Shown: piece by piece, positions 1 to 10,289 of the stretch
How the letters are laid out: each line of letters opens with the position of its first letter
Numbering within the stretch: the first letter of the stretch is position 1
Assembly (NCBI RefSeq): GCF_037975245.1
Contig: NC_092575.1
Span: forward strand, 18,244,841-18,308,840
DNA: 64,000 nt
Origin: Apostichopus japonicus
Taxonomy: Eukaryota; Echinodermata; Holothuroidea; Aspidochirotida; Stichopodidae
Reading direction: 5' to 3'
Translations under genes and position numbers: made by a program
Notes under the pieces: model-generated
Database searches by the model: none
Told to the model about the DNA's origin: nothing
The model's input: only the letters and a program-made list of their open reading frames with translations

Positions 1-932
<932 letters not shown>

Positions 933-959
933 TATATGTACATATATATATATATATAA

Positions 960-1486
960 ACAATTGTACAATTGTGCTATGAAACCAACTGTGGCTGGTC
1001 TCGAACTCAACCAAGTCGTCGGGAACATGATGCATTTCGGTATTAGACCAGGATCTATATGCGAACTGCACTAGACATATGTCCTTCGATGTAACACTCC
1101 CATCCAGAGATAAAATGTTATACTCCGACCTGAATGCTAATTGTTACCCTAAACCTCGTACCGTAACTCATACAATGAATCTAAAATAAATTCCGCATGT
1201 GATTGGAGAATTGAGCACATCTCCTGTGAATATCATGTAGTGCATGGGGGGGGGGGGCAGGGGGATGCACTTATCACTTCTTGAGATTGTTCCAATCTGC
1301 GTGAAAATGCCCCACCACCCACCCCCACAACCCCTACGCCCCACCCCTCTTATCGCTTCCCGATGGGTTACAAAACTTAAACAATAACCTTCGCCTGTAG
1401 TACCAAAACCTTGACAAAATCTGGCAACACACCACTTCATTGATAGATAACCAGTCTAGTGATCGGGCTGTGTATTAGTGATGCTA
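960..1486. other. Unassigned intergenic DNA
   Basis: No gene or repeat family recognised. It contains a G(10) run near 1246 and a C-rich stretch at 1309-1350. A 90-codon minus-strand open frame here is low-complexity Gly/Cys/Trp and has no family features. Confidence 0.5.
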
Positions 1487-1535
1487 GAGGTCGTGCATGT
1501 GGCAAGCCCTTTTAACATTTACCTCGCAATTAGAC

Positions 1536-2035
1536 TTAAGTCGAATACAATTCACTTAAGTGGAATACATTCTACTTAAGTAAAATGTTATTCCACTTAA
1601 GTAAAATGTTTCCACTTAAGTGGAATTCAATATCCCTTAAGTAGAATTCCATTTCTCTTAAGTGGAAATGGACATTTCTATTTCACTTAAGTGGAAATGC
1701 CTCCCACTTAAGTGGAATTGTATTTCACTTTAGTGGAAATGCATTCCATTTAAGTGGAATTGTATTTCACTTAAGTGGAATACATTTCCACTTAAGTGGA
1801 ATAACATTTCACTTAAGCTAAATAGCCCATCTATTTCACTTAAGTGGAATACAATTCCACTTACGTGAAATGCATTTCCACTTAAGTGAAATACAATTTC
1901 ACTTAAGTGGAATGCATTTCCACTTAAGTGGAATACAATTTCACTTAAGTGAAATAATATCTTTTGGGCGTCAATTTCACTTAAGTGGAATTCTATTCTG
2001 CTTAAGTAAAATACAATTCCACTTAAGTGGAAGTG
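1536..2035 (+). repeat. Left foldback arm: CTTAAG palindrome array
   Basis: Tandem, imperfectly spaced palindromes (CACTTAAGTG and variants) linked by AAT/ATACAAT spacers. Each unit is itself self-complementary, so a strand can form many small hairpins or one long arm with the right-hand array. Confidence 0.9.
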
Positions 2036-2039
2036 TTGA

Positions 2040-2531
2040 TATGTGGCTTATATATAAATACAATTTAGGGTAATGTTCGTCGTAACGCATTCAATTGCTC
2101 ATCACATATGATGATGTAGTCGATCCTCGTTGCACGTGTACATCATGGATTCACATCTAACATTGCTGGAATGCGATCAAATAATTGTTGTTGTTACAAT
2201 TCGAAGTGTTGTTTCCTCACTTGCACAGGGGAACAATCAGTATGATGCACAACAGAGGCGACTTACATCTTGTTAAAGTAACATAGGCAGTATTCGTAAC
2301 TTTTTAGATAGTGAAACTTTTGACGAAATAAAAGATTCCATCCAAAATCCCAAAAAAGTAATACGTTCTCTTGCCCTTGTCAATGCGTTTTCGGCTGTAG
2401 CTCCAACCACTTGTAATGTATTTGCCATGGCTTTATTTTGGTAATGGTATTCGTCAGGTACCAGGTCAGGTACGTACGTACTCACCTTGCACGGATGTTA
2501 AGTGCTAGCTGGATCCCGATGGACAGCCGAT
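2040..2531. other. Loop of the foldback element, unique sequence
   Basis: Non-repetitive DNA between the two arms. A 70-codon minus-strand open frame (2273-2485) is present, but I recognise no transposase or other motif in it. It may be captured DNA or the remnant of a former internal region. Confidence 0.5.
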
Positions 2532-2539
2532 ATTCATTG

Positions 2540-3619
2540 CAGGCGCGGCGGAACGGAAAAATGATTGGGGGGGCTAATGTGTGGACACTATCTAAGCGGA
2601 GCGCCACCATGGGTTGGCGCGGAGCGTACAAGAAAATTTTGGGTTTTTTCAAACCCCCAGATGGCCGGAAACGGCACTTCCCGAGTGTTTTATGTTTCGA
2701 ATACCTACCCCTAGAATATGGGTCTCAAGCCTGCAATTTCTCAGATTACACGAAAGTCTGTAAAAACATTGTAATTTGTATATTCGATGGTGTTTTAAGA
2801 GAGTAGCTATTACTCGAAGTGTACTCACAAAGACGTTTTTGAGTGTAGTAAGGGCAGTGGCGGAGCTAGGGGTATTGGTCAGGGGGGGGGGCAAGAATAG
2901 TCTGTAGGGGCGCTTTCGACACTATCTAAGCGGAGCGCCACCACAGGCTGGCGCGGATCGCGGTCAGAAAATTTTTGAGTAAAGACACTCCCTAGATTGC
3001 AGGAAATCACCCTTTCAGGCCTTACTAATTTGCAGATAAACGGAGAATAAATAGGTGTCATCGCCAATTTGTCGGAAAATTACACCAACAGAATATGACA
3101 AATGTCAATAGGTATATGAGAGCGCAATAAAATAGTCAATAATCGCGAATAAGTAAAAAAGTAGTGAAAAGCTGAAAAGGGCGCCAGCAGTCCATTTGAG
3201 TCCGTCAGGGGGGGGGGGCATCCGCCCCTGACTGTATATGCAGGTATGGACGCTTTGCCACTAAGTAAGGGGATGTTGGAGGACTGGCTGAAATGAGGCA
3301 AGTCATTGGCCTAAGACGAAGTTGTGTTACGCTTACCGGTACTCACACTAACTTCTTCCACTTTTCACGGGGCGTGAAGACGGGTTGGGGTGACAATGTG
3401 GTCTATAGCCAGGGGACGGGCCGAGGGTCCTCCAGCAATTACTAAAATTATTACACCTATATAGTATTCGTGTGCATCGGACAGATCGACAAGTATGCAT
3501 TGAAAAATGGGCAGATGCACGTTTCGGAACCTTGGTAAATATTGGGGGGGCTTATCATGCATTTGCCCCCTCAACTTTTTCATTGGGGGGGCTGAGCCCC
3601 CCCGGTTCCGCCGCCACTG
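2540..3619 (+). mobile_element. hAT-type non-autonomous composite element, copy 1
   Basis: Flanked by a perfect 8-bp target-site duplication ATTCATTG (2532-2539 and 3620-3627). Ends are CAGGCGCGGCGGAAC on the left and, reversed, CAGTGGCGGCGGAAC on the right; both pass into G/C runs. 8-bp duplications and CAG..GGCG ends are hAT superfamily features. No transposase is encoded. It carries a second hAT-type element inside (2855-3263). The same 1.1-kb composite recurs in inverse orientation at 25849-26917. Confidence 0.9.
2855..3263 (+). mobile_element. Inner hAT-type MITE nested in composite copy 1
   Basis: 409 bp with its own perfect 8-bp target-site duplication AGTAAGGG (2847-2854 and 3264-3271). 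Left end CAGTGGCGGAGCTAG; right end, reversed, TAGTGGCAAAGCGTCC. Contains G(10-11) runs near both ends. Related copies are at 7133-7499 and 26215-26600. Confidence 0.9.
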
Positions 3620-3719
3620 ATTCATTGTGCACATATCGACACCACGTACGTATCGCGGCAAGTTGTGTATAATGGCGCGCAAAGGCATGGGCAAAGTTTG
3701 GCGTTGAATGTACTAGCCA

Positions 3720-4140
3720 GTCACATTCCACTTAAGTGGAATAGACTAGCCAATCACATTCCACTTAAGTGAAATAGACTATCCAATCACATTTCACTTA
3801 AATGGAATGCATTTCCACTTAAGTGGAATTGTATTCCACTTAAGTGAAATAGAAAGGACATTCCACTTCAGTGGAATTGTATTCCACTTAAGTAGAATAC
3901 AATTCCACTTACGTGAAATGCATTTCCACTTAAGTGAAATATAATTCCACTTAAGTGAAATAGATTTAGCTTAAGTAAGATATGCAGTGACAAGTTGATG
4001 AATTCAGCTTAAGTAAAATACAATTAAGCTTAAGTGGAATGGTATTCCACTTAAGTGAAATAGAATTCCACGTAAGTTAAATAGTATTCTGCTTAAGTGA
4101 TATTGAATTCCACTTAAGTGAAATGTATTCGACTTAAGTC
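3720..4140 (-). repeat. Right foldback arm: CTTAAG palindrome array
   Basis: Same palindromic subrepeats as the left arm, in inverse order relative to the conserved outer ends. Several units have drifted to AGCTTAAGTA or CACTTAAATG forms, so this arm is somewhat more diverged. Confidence 0.9.
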
Positions 4141-4182
4141 GAATTGCGAGGTAAATGTTAAAACGGCTTGCCATACGTGCAC

Positions 4183-4500
4183 TTACCTAAATGGCGTGTA
4201 ACCACTCCCGATTTTGCGATTTCCCAAGATCAGGCCCAAGAAATCCCAAGAACACTGTGCTGTATGGATTTCCAGCGATATCTAGGGATGAATATCCCAA
4301 GATCTTACCTAAACTGAACAGATAGAGAATCGAAACCTTCAGTGTACTGAACTTGAAACTGTGCGTCTTTCGAAATGAAAAGAATGTGGGGAATTGCACA
4401 ATAAACAGATCAAAGTTATTTATTTCAGTCTCATTTCAATTATTCGAATTTGTTAAGCAAACAGCAGATATCACATCATATAAGTGAGCATGAAAATGGC
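4183..4500. other. Unassigned intergenic DNA
   Basis: No motif recognised in either strand. The 70-codon minus-strand frame at 4187-4399 shows no family signature. Confidence 0.4.
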
Positions 4501-4525
4501 GTTCCAGGATGAACAGCCTTCAAAC

Positions 4526-4704
4526 CATGGGCGCAGATCCTGGTGGGGACAGCGGGACGCGTCCCCATCAACTTTTTCAGTAGTGGGGACATGATATACC
4601 GTGTCCCCACCAATTTGTCTTGAGCAATAGCTGCATTTCAAGTTCCCCTGTATTGAACTTTGGCGCAGTTAGATCCAGCCCAGCCCCCGGTTCCTACGCC
4701 CTTG
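4526..4704 (+). mobile_element. Probable hAT-like MITE (short)
   Basis: Left end CATGGGCGCAGATCC and right end ...GGTTCCTACGCCCTTG are roughly inverted. The interior has GGGGAC/GTCCCC blocks and a 'cagcccccggttcctacgcc' tail like the element at 29650. The flanking octamers tcaaacca/gctaacca match at only 6 of 8 positions, so the ends are approximate. Confidence 0.45.
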
Positions 4705-4743
4705 CTAACCACTGCGTCACAGCAACTGTTGAGAAATAATGCT

Positions 4744-5294
4744 AATTTTTTCTTCAAAGTAGAACGGAGGGTGATGTTCAAAATGCTGTACAGGATAACT
4801 CAAAACGTACACCTTTATTGAACTTCATATTTCAAATGGTCTCAACATTGGCATTATTTTCAGTGATTTTACTACATGACTCTAGGTTTGGCAGTAACTT
4901 GTGAAAATGTTTCATAGTGAAAATAAAACAATGTCATGTTACTCATTAATTATTAAAGGGGTGGCAGAGCTGCTTTTCTTGCTCAAATTGATCAAAGAAT
5001 ATGTCCATGTGCTCATACATAGAGCATCTGTATGTCTTTATATCACATAGGAAGACTGTTCTCTCTGGGTATTGAAACATTTTGGAATATAAATTCTACA
5101 TTTTGAGTCCTTAAAAGATCTTAATTCTTTTGATTGCCTTGTTGCTAAAGAAATGGTCAAGGCAACGTTTCCTTAATCTGCATAGCTCATGTCGCGGAGC
5201 GGTTGAAAACTATTAATATACAACAACCAGTTAAAACAACAGTATCAGGCAGTATTTTATCACCCTCCGTTCCATTTTTGAAGAAAAAATTACG
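4744..5294. mobile_element. MITE-like inverted-repeat element
   Basis: A roughly 35-bp terminal inverted repeat is visible: TAATTTTTTCTTCAAA followed by AGAACGGAGGGTGATG at about 4742-4775, and its reverse complement at about 5262-5294 (CATCACCCTCCGTTCC...TTTTTGAAGAAAAAATTA). The interior has no coding capacity. No target-site duplication beyond TA/TAA could be assigned. Confidence 0.65.
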
Positions 5295-5384
5295 ATTAAA
5301 ACATTGAACACTTCTATCGCTTATTATACAATTTCCGAGGAAACAACACCGTGAAAATGGAGAACATTTATGAATAAGAAAGGT

Positions 5385-5575
5385 TTGATTTGACTGCTTT
5401 GAAATAACGTATGACTGGCAAGATGCGTCGAGCGCTCTCTATCGGCCTCTTTTTGGTCAGTTTGCAACTTCAGAGGAACAATAGAAACCCGAAAAAACTT
5501 TTAAAACGAACAAAGGATTCACAAACCTTTGTTCTGCCTAAAAGATAAGCAGAATGAAACTGTTAGCAAACTGCT
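5385..5575. repeat. Dispersed repeat with hairpin, copy 1
   Basis: The segment starting 'aaaggtttgatttgactgct' and running through 'gcaacttcagaggaacaata' is shared with 7965-8062. It is followed by a hairpin whose arms read AACAAAGG / CCTTTGTT flanked by AAACTTTTA / TAAAAG. Nature unknown. Confidence 0.6.
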
Positions 5576-5659
5576 TATCCACTAGAGAGCCTGTGTAATA
5601 GAATGTGTAAAAGTTTCGATCCTAGCAGGATCTTCTTCAGAGGCTAAAAAAAATAAGAT

Positions 5660-7012
5660 AAGCAGAAAGTTTGGTTTAGTGTAGATTTGTGTGCGCGGAA
5701 TTAGCCCGATTGATACGGGGAAAGGTGATTAATTTGCTCTAGGTGGGTTATGGTGCGGTTATTTATAATTCTTTCGAAAATCTTACCTAAGGCTGGGAGG
5801 AGACTAACTGGTCGATAGTTTTGAATTTTGGTGCGGTCTTTACTTAGTTTCGGTATTAAAATCTTTTTGGCGGATTTCCATGGGAATTGGGAAATAACCC
5901 AGTCTAAGGAGTTCGTTAAATAGTGGGAAAATATGAGAGTTATGAATATCGGAGGGGAGTTTTTAGGCATTTGGTCATTTATGTTGTCAGGACCAGTGGA
6001 GGATGCATGTTTTAGTGACACTATACCAATTGTTGATATCTATTTTATTGAGCAGAGGGATGTTTTTTGTTGAGACATCCTAATGGGTTGGTGTTAAAGC
6101 TGGTTGCATTACTGATAATTGTACGGTCTATTTCGTGTTTACAGCTGATATCGTATGGGGGGCCATCGTAGATATTGAATATACTTTTAAAGTACGATTC
6201 AATTAGATTTATTTGGTCTTGAGTTTTTGTGATGAGGTTATACCTACGTTATCTCTAAGGCCTTGGTCTGTTTTACCTGTGTTTGGGGTTGTAATGGGGT
6301 TAATGATTTTTTTTTTTAAATTTTCCAAAAGTGTTTCGGGTTTTTATCATTAATGATTAAATCGCAGTTGTTTTGGACGCGGTTTTGTTCATCCGCCAAT
6401 ATTTGTCTGTTTATTGCTATTTAAGTTGGTTAATTTGGGATTTTAGAGTTGGGTCTCGGGAGATGATATAAGTTCTACGTAGGCGACGTCTGAGTTTCAT
6501 AAGTGTAAGAATATACTTATTAATTTTTCGTTTTATGTTTTGTTTTTAAGGGACAGTGTCTTTTGAAAGTATATAAGATATGATGGGCAACGCTGTCACA
6601 GTAATTGTCGATGTAATTTAGCTCGTTGTTTTGGTCGTTGTATTTTGGGAGTCTGTTTTATTGTAATTATACGTCAATTCGTTATTTGGTATGCAGTTGA
6701 GGTTTATGTCTAGCTCAAAAACGAGTGGAAAATGGTCACTGATTTAGTCATCTTCTAGGATTTGTATCGAATGTGTTTTAGTTGCGAGGTGATTTGAGGT
6801 TATATGGGTAGTCAAGTAGTTCTGTAATATTGTTTATTGGGTTCATCATAGGTTTAGTATTTTGGTTAATTATCGTTAAGTTGTATTTATCACATATTTC
6901 TAAGAGAGACTTGCCTTTTTCAGAAAAAAATAATGTGGTGGGCATTTACTAGGAGTTTTTTTATTTTTATTAGAACATTTTTTTTATTATATCGGTGGAT
7001 ATGGGCTCATTT
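5660..7012 (-). mobile_element. LINE fragment, truncated at both ends (reverse transcriptase and endonuclease parts)
   Basis: Read on the minus strand, 6021-5701 encodes a reverse transcriptase block with the conserved 'NYRPVSLLPALGKIFERI' stretch, followed by a YQSG-like motif. The segment matches about 15550-16960 of the longer minus-strand LINE almost base for base, but lacks its ORF1, endonuclease start and 3' end. Many stops and indels show it is dead. Confidence 0.85.
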
Positions 7013-7132
7013 GGGGGAGAAGAATCATACCACGAAAGTGTCCATTAGCTATAGGTTGCATTGAGGGTGTGTTATTCTTGCGTCAAATGGCGTACCATGG
7101 AAAGGGGAGGGGGGTTGGGGTGGTCTATCTGG

Positions 7133-7499
7133 CAGTGGCGGAGCGTCCATACAGTCAGGGGGTGGATGCCCCCCCTGACGGACTCAAATGGACTCTGGCG
7201 CCCTTTTCAGCTTTTTACCACTTTTTATTTATATGCGATTATTGACGTTTTTAATGCGCTCTCATCTACCTATTGACATTTGTCACATTTTTTTGCGATG
7301 ACACCTATTTATTCTTCATTTATCTGCATATTAGCAAGGTCCGGAAAGGGTCATTTCCGGCGATCTAGGGAGCATCTTTATTCAAAAATTTCTGTACGCT
7401 CCGCGCCAACCCGTGGTGGCGCTCCGCTTAGATAGTGTCGAAAGCGCCCCTACAGACCATCCTCGTCCCCCTCGACCAATACCCCTAGCTCCGACACTG
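7133..7499 (-). mobile_element. hAT-type MITE (inner-element family), third copy
   Basis: Opposite orientation to the copy at 2855. Ends CAGTGGCGGAGCGTCC on the left and ...TAGCTCCGACACTG on the right. It contains the shared core motif (CTCCGCGCCAACC..GGTGGCGCTCCGC, about 7399-7428). Flanking octamers (ctatctgg / caaaagac) do not match, so one end may be eroded or it arose by recombination. Confidence 0.8.
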
Positions 7500-7740
7500 C
7501 AAAAGACCCGATAGAAATACGTATTCTTTATAAGTGCACAATTTTGAAAAACCCCTCTTTTCAGCCCCCTCTCTTGTCCTCTCTGAAACACCCATCAACA
7601 CTGAAATAAGACGTGGAGTAGAAGACACCCTTGTCTTTGTTATACACAAATTTCGTGTAATTATCTGACCGGGAAAGTCTTGTTGTTTATAGGCCTATGA
7701 TTTCTACAGTTTTTCATAAATCATATATCAGGTTTTTTTG

Positions 7741-8262
7741 CCCCCCCCCCCCGCACGCCCCCACACAACACTCAATTCCAAAATAAACTTCAGATTCGTA
7801 ATCAGCGTGTCGCGAACTACCAGAAAAGATACACATTTATCGCCTTTGCGACAAAATGTTTTTTCACCTAAAAAAACCGTAAGGGGTACGTACCTCTTGC
7901 AGTTTTTTGCCAAAATTGACCCATTTATTCATAAATGTCAAGATAAAACTCAAGATGACAAACAAAGGTTTGATTTGACTGCTTTGAAATCACGTATCAC
8001 TGGCAAGATGCGTCGAGCACCCTCTTATGACTCTCAGTTTGCAACTTCAGAGGAACAATAGAAAACCGAAAAACTTTTAGGGACAACAAAAGGTTTTATA
8101 ACCTTTGTTCGTCGTAAAAGTTTTTCGGTATTACTTTTCTTTGAGGTGAAAAAAAATTGTCGCAAAAGCGATGTGTATCTTTTCTGGTAGTTCGCGACAC
8201 GCTGATTACGAATCTGAAGTTTATTTTGGAATTAGGTGCTGTGTTGGGGCGTGGGGGCATAA
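7741..8262. mobile_element. Inverted-repeat element with about 115-bp arms and a nested hairpin
   Basis: The left arm at 7741-7868 (C run, CGCACGCCCCCACAC, ...CAGCGTGTCGCGAACTACC...) is repeated inverted at about 8146-8262. Between them lies the dispersed repeat shared with 5385-5490, then an inner hairpin at about 8064-8129 with arms ACCGAAAAACTTTTA and TAAAAGTTTTTCGGT. No coding capacity is apparent; overlapping short open frames mirror each other because the DNA is palindromic. Confidence 0.75.
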
Positions 8263-8404
8263 AACCTGATTTGCAGTTTTGCCAAAAATCGATCCAAAAT
8301 CGATTTCGCCCAAATGACGTAACAGGGGGTAACCGATGCCCAGGAGCCCAAATTTGCAACTCCCAGGTCCATATCTGCTTCCGTGCGGGAGATACGTGGT
8401 CCCA

Positions 8405-9030
8405 AAGGAATCTGCATAGCCCTCCAAAAGATTTTATTGATAAGATCCAAAGTACTATTTTTGATTTATTTCGAACGGGAAAACTGATAAAGTAAGGAAA
8501 ATTACTATGTATAACTCCATTGAAAAGGGGGGTTTAAAAATAATATATGTTCACAGCTTTGTTGGTGCTCTCAAAACCTCTTGGATCAAGCGTTATTGTA
8601 ATAATGCCAACACGGGGTATTGGAAGCTCTTTTATTTCATTCCTCTCTGTCGCCGTCCGGTAAAGAGTTGCTTTTTAATTATAATTTTCATGACCAGGAT
8701 ATTTCCTGTATTTAAAAATACCTTCATTGGACAAATTTGTATGGTTTTGAGTAAGCTTAGCTACCTTTAAGAAAACCATCGGAAATTGGGTGTGCAAATC
8801 CAATAATTTTATTAGAATTGATAATACCATTGTTTATGACAAAAAGCTTTTACGACGCCGGTTTGCTGTTTGTTAGGGATATGTTTTTGCTAGATGGGAA
8901 GCAATTGTCCAAGTAATGCTTTTCTGACCAGTCTTCTACATTGTTAAGCTATTGTATGCTTTATAGAAGACTTCCTTTCACATTGTATATTTGCACGTGA
9001 AAAAAAAAAACAAAATAAATCAAATCAAAT
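8405..9030 (+). mobile_element. LINE 3' fragment (end of ORF2, 3' UTR and tail)
   Basis: Plus-strand frames at 8400-8770 read PPKDFIDKIQSTIFDLF and, after a frame change, IEKGGLKIIYVHSFVGALK..WIKR, a post-reverse-transcriptase block widespread in LINE ORF2. The 3' tail (gacttcctttcacattgtatattt... then (aatca)n at 9014-9030) resembles the tail of the LINE ending near 55270. 5'-truncated and frameshifted. Confidence 0.75.
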
Positions 9031-9039
9031 AACTACTAA

Positions 9040-9400
9040 TTATTTCTAAACAGTTACTGTGGTTAGTGTTATGTACTTAGAAAGTAAGACAAACTCTCTG
9101 TCTAGAATTCAACTCCCAGAGGATGTATTGTTTTGGTATTTCTTTTCCTCATTTTGCAGTTAAAATATTAGAAAAGCCTATCATTTCTCAATTAACAGTT
9201 ACTGTGGCGAAGTTGTTATGTTGTATAATTTTGCATATTTATTATTGTTTTGTACAATGAAATTGTCAATAAACTGAAAAAAAAATGAGACATACTCCTT
9301 GTCTTGAATTCAAACACCAGAGGATGCATTTGATTTTCTATTTATTTGCCTTCTAATGTTGTAAAGATTAAATATTAGAAACGAGTATTAAATCTCAACA
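9040..9400 (+). repeat. Old, degenerate tRNA-like repeat units
   Basis: Two diverged units start near 9049 and 9197 (AACAGTTACTGTGG...). They keep 'gacaaactc..tgtct' and 'ccagagga' landmarks of the younger units that follow, but their internal promoter boxes have decayed. A LINE-like tail (gtacaatgaaattgtcaataaac) lies between them. Confidence 0.6.
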
Positions 9401-10190
9401 GTTCTCGTGGCGCAGTTGGTAGTGCTCTGGACTGGAGAGACAGACAAACTCCATGTCTCCGGTTCGAACCCCAGACAGAGCATTTTATATTTTTGCTCTT
9501 TTACTGATTCCATTCTGGACTTTGAAGTTTAAATATTAGAAACGAGCATTAATTCTCAACAGTTCTAGTGGCGCAGTTGGTAGTGCTCTGGACTGGAGAG
9601 ACAGACAAACTCCATGTCTCCTGTTCGAACCCCAGACAGAACATTTTATATTTTGCTCTTTTACTGATTTCATTTTGCACTTTGAAGTTTAAATATTAGA
9701 AACGAGCATTAATTCTCAACAGTTCTAGTGGCGCAGTTGGTAGTGCTCTGGACTGGAGAGACATACAAACTCCATGTCTCCGGTTCGAACCCCAGGCAGA
9801 GCATTTTATATTTTGCTCTTTTACTGATTTCATTCTGGACTATGAAGTTTAAATATTAGAAACGAGCATTAATTCTCAACAGTTCTAGTGGCGCAGATGG
9901 TAGTGCTCTGGACTTGAGAGACAGACAAACTCCATGTCTCTGGTTCGAACCCCAGACAAAGCATTTTATATTTTTGCTCTTTTACTGATTCCATTCTGGA
10001 CTCTGAAGTTTAAATATTAGAAACGAGCATTAATTCTCAACAGTTCTAGTGGCGCAGTTGGTAGTGCTCTGGACTGGAGAGACAGACAAACTCCATGTCT
10101 CCGGTTCGATTCCCAGACAGAGCCTTTTACTTTTCTACCCTCTGGAGGGAGTGGAAGTATAAATATAAGAAACGAAGTTTCTCCAGAGGG
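9401..10190 (+). repeat. Tandem array of five 160-bp tRNA-like units
   Basis: Units start at about 9401, 9562, 9722, 9882 and 10043 (period 160-161). Each begins with a tRNA-like head of about 80 bp: an A-box-like GTGGCGCAGTTGGTAGTGC, a possible CTCT/AGAG anticodon stem, a long variable-arm pairing GAGAC/GTCTC, and a B-box GGTTCGAACCC. An AT-rich spacer (catttta..tactgattcc..agaaacgagcattaattctcaac) follows. The T-stem pairs badly, so these are tRNA-derived repeats (class II, Ser/Leu-like layout) rather than functional tRNAs. Confidence 0.85.
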
Positions 10191-10191
10191 A

Positions 10192-10270
10192 ACCGAAATG
10201 GTGTAATTGGTTATTCCATCATTCAGTAAGTGATTGGTTTGGATTGCATCGGTTCAAGTCCCAGGTGAGT
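10192..10270 (+). repeat. tRNA-like SINE head
   Basis: Contains TGGTGTAATTGGTTA (A-box-like) and GGTTCAAGTCCCAGG (B-box-like) about 50 bp apart, directly downstream of the tRNA-like array. No stable full cloverleaf is evident. Confidence 0.5.
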
Positions 10271-10289
10271 ATTTGCAAAAGGAGTTCTG

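Larger units (their letters stand above)
1487..4182. mobile_element. Foldback (TU/FB-like) element with long inverted arms
   Basis: The ends are inverted copies. The left end at about 1493-1548 (GGCAAGCC...TTTTAACATTTACCTCGC...) matches the reverse complement of about 4117-4182 with few differences. Inside each end is an arm of palindromic subrepeats centred on CTTAAG, typically TTCCACTTAAGTGGAA, spaced about 20 bp: about 20 copies at 1540-2035 and about 15 at 3720-4140. The loop between the arms is unique sequence (2040-2531, 3628-3715) plus an inserted hAT composite (2540-3619). Long terminal inverted repeats made of short tandem subrepeats are the known layout of Drosophila FB and sea urchin TU elements. 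No clean target-site duplication was found at the outer ends and no transposase is encoded. Confidence 0.75.

Noticed and set aside
1536-2035. CRISPR-like regularly spaced palindromes
   Set aside because: The DNA is clearly eukaryotic, the 'spacers' are near-identical, and the array recurs inverted at 3720-4140 as the arm of a foldback element.
2438-2894. Short open frames across the hAT composite boundary
   Set aside because: They cross the exact insertion boundary (2540) or lie inside non-coding MITE sequence; equivalent frames are not kept in the second copy.
8096-8495. Several overlapping open frames on both strands
   Set aside because: They arise from the palindromic element (7741-8262) being read on both strands; only the LINE block after about 8405 has family features.
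9401-9485. Functional tRNA gene
   Set aside because: Promoter boxes are good, but the T-stem and acceptor stem do not pair convincingly and the unit repeats in tandem with an AT-rich spacer.
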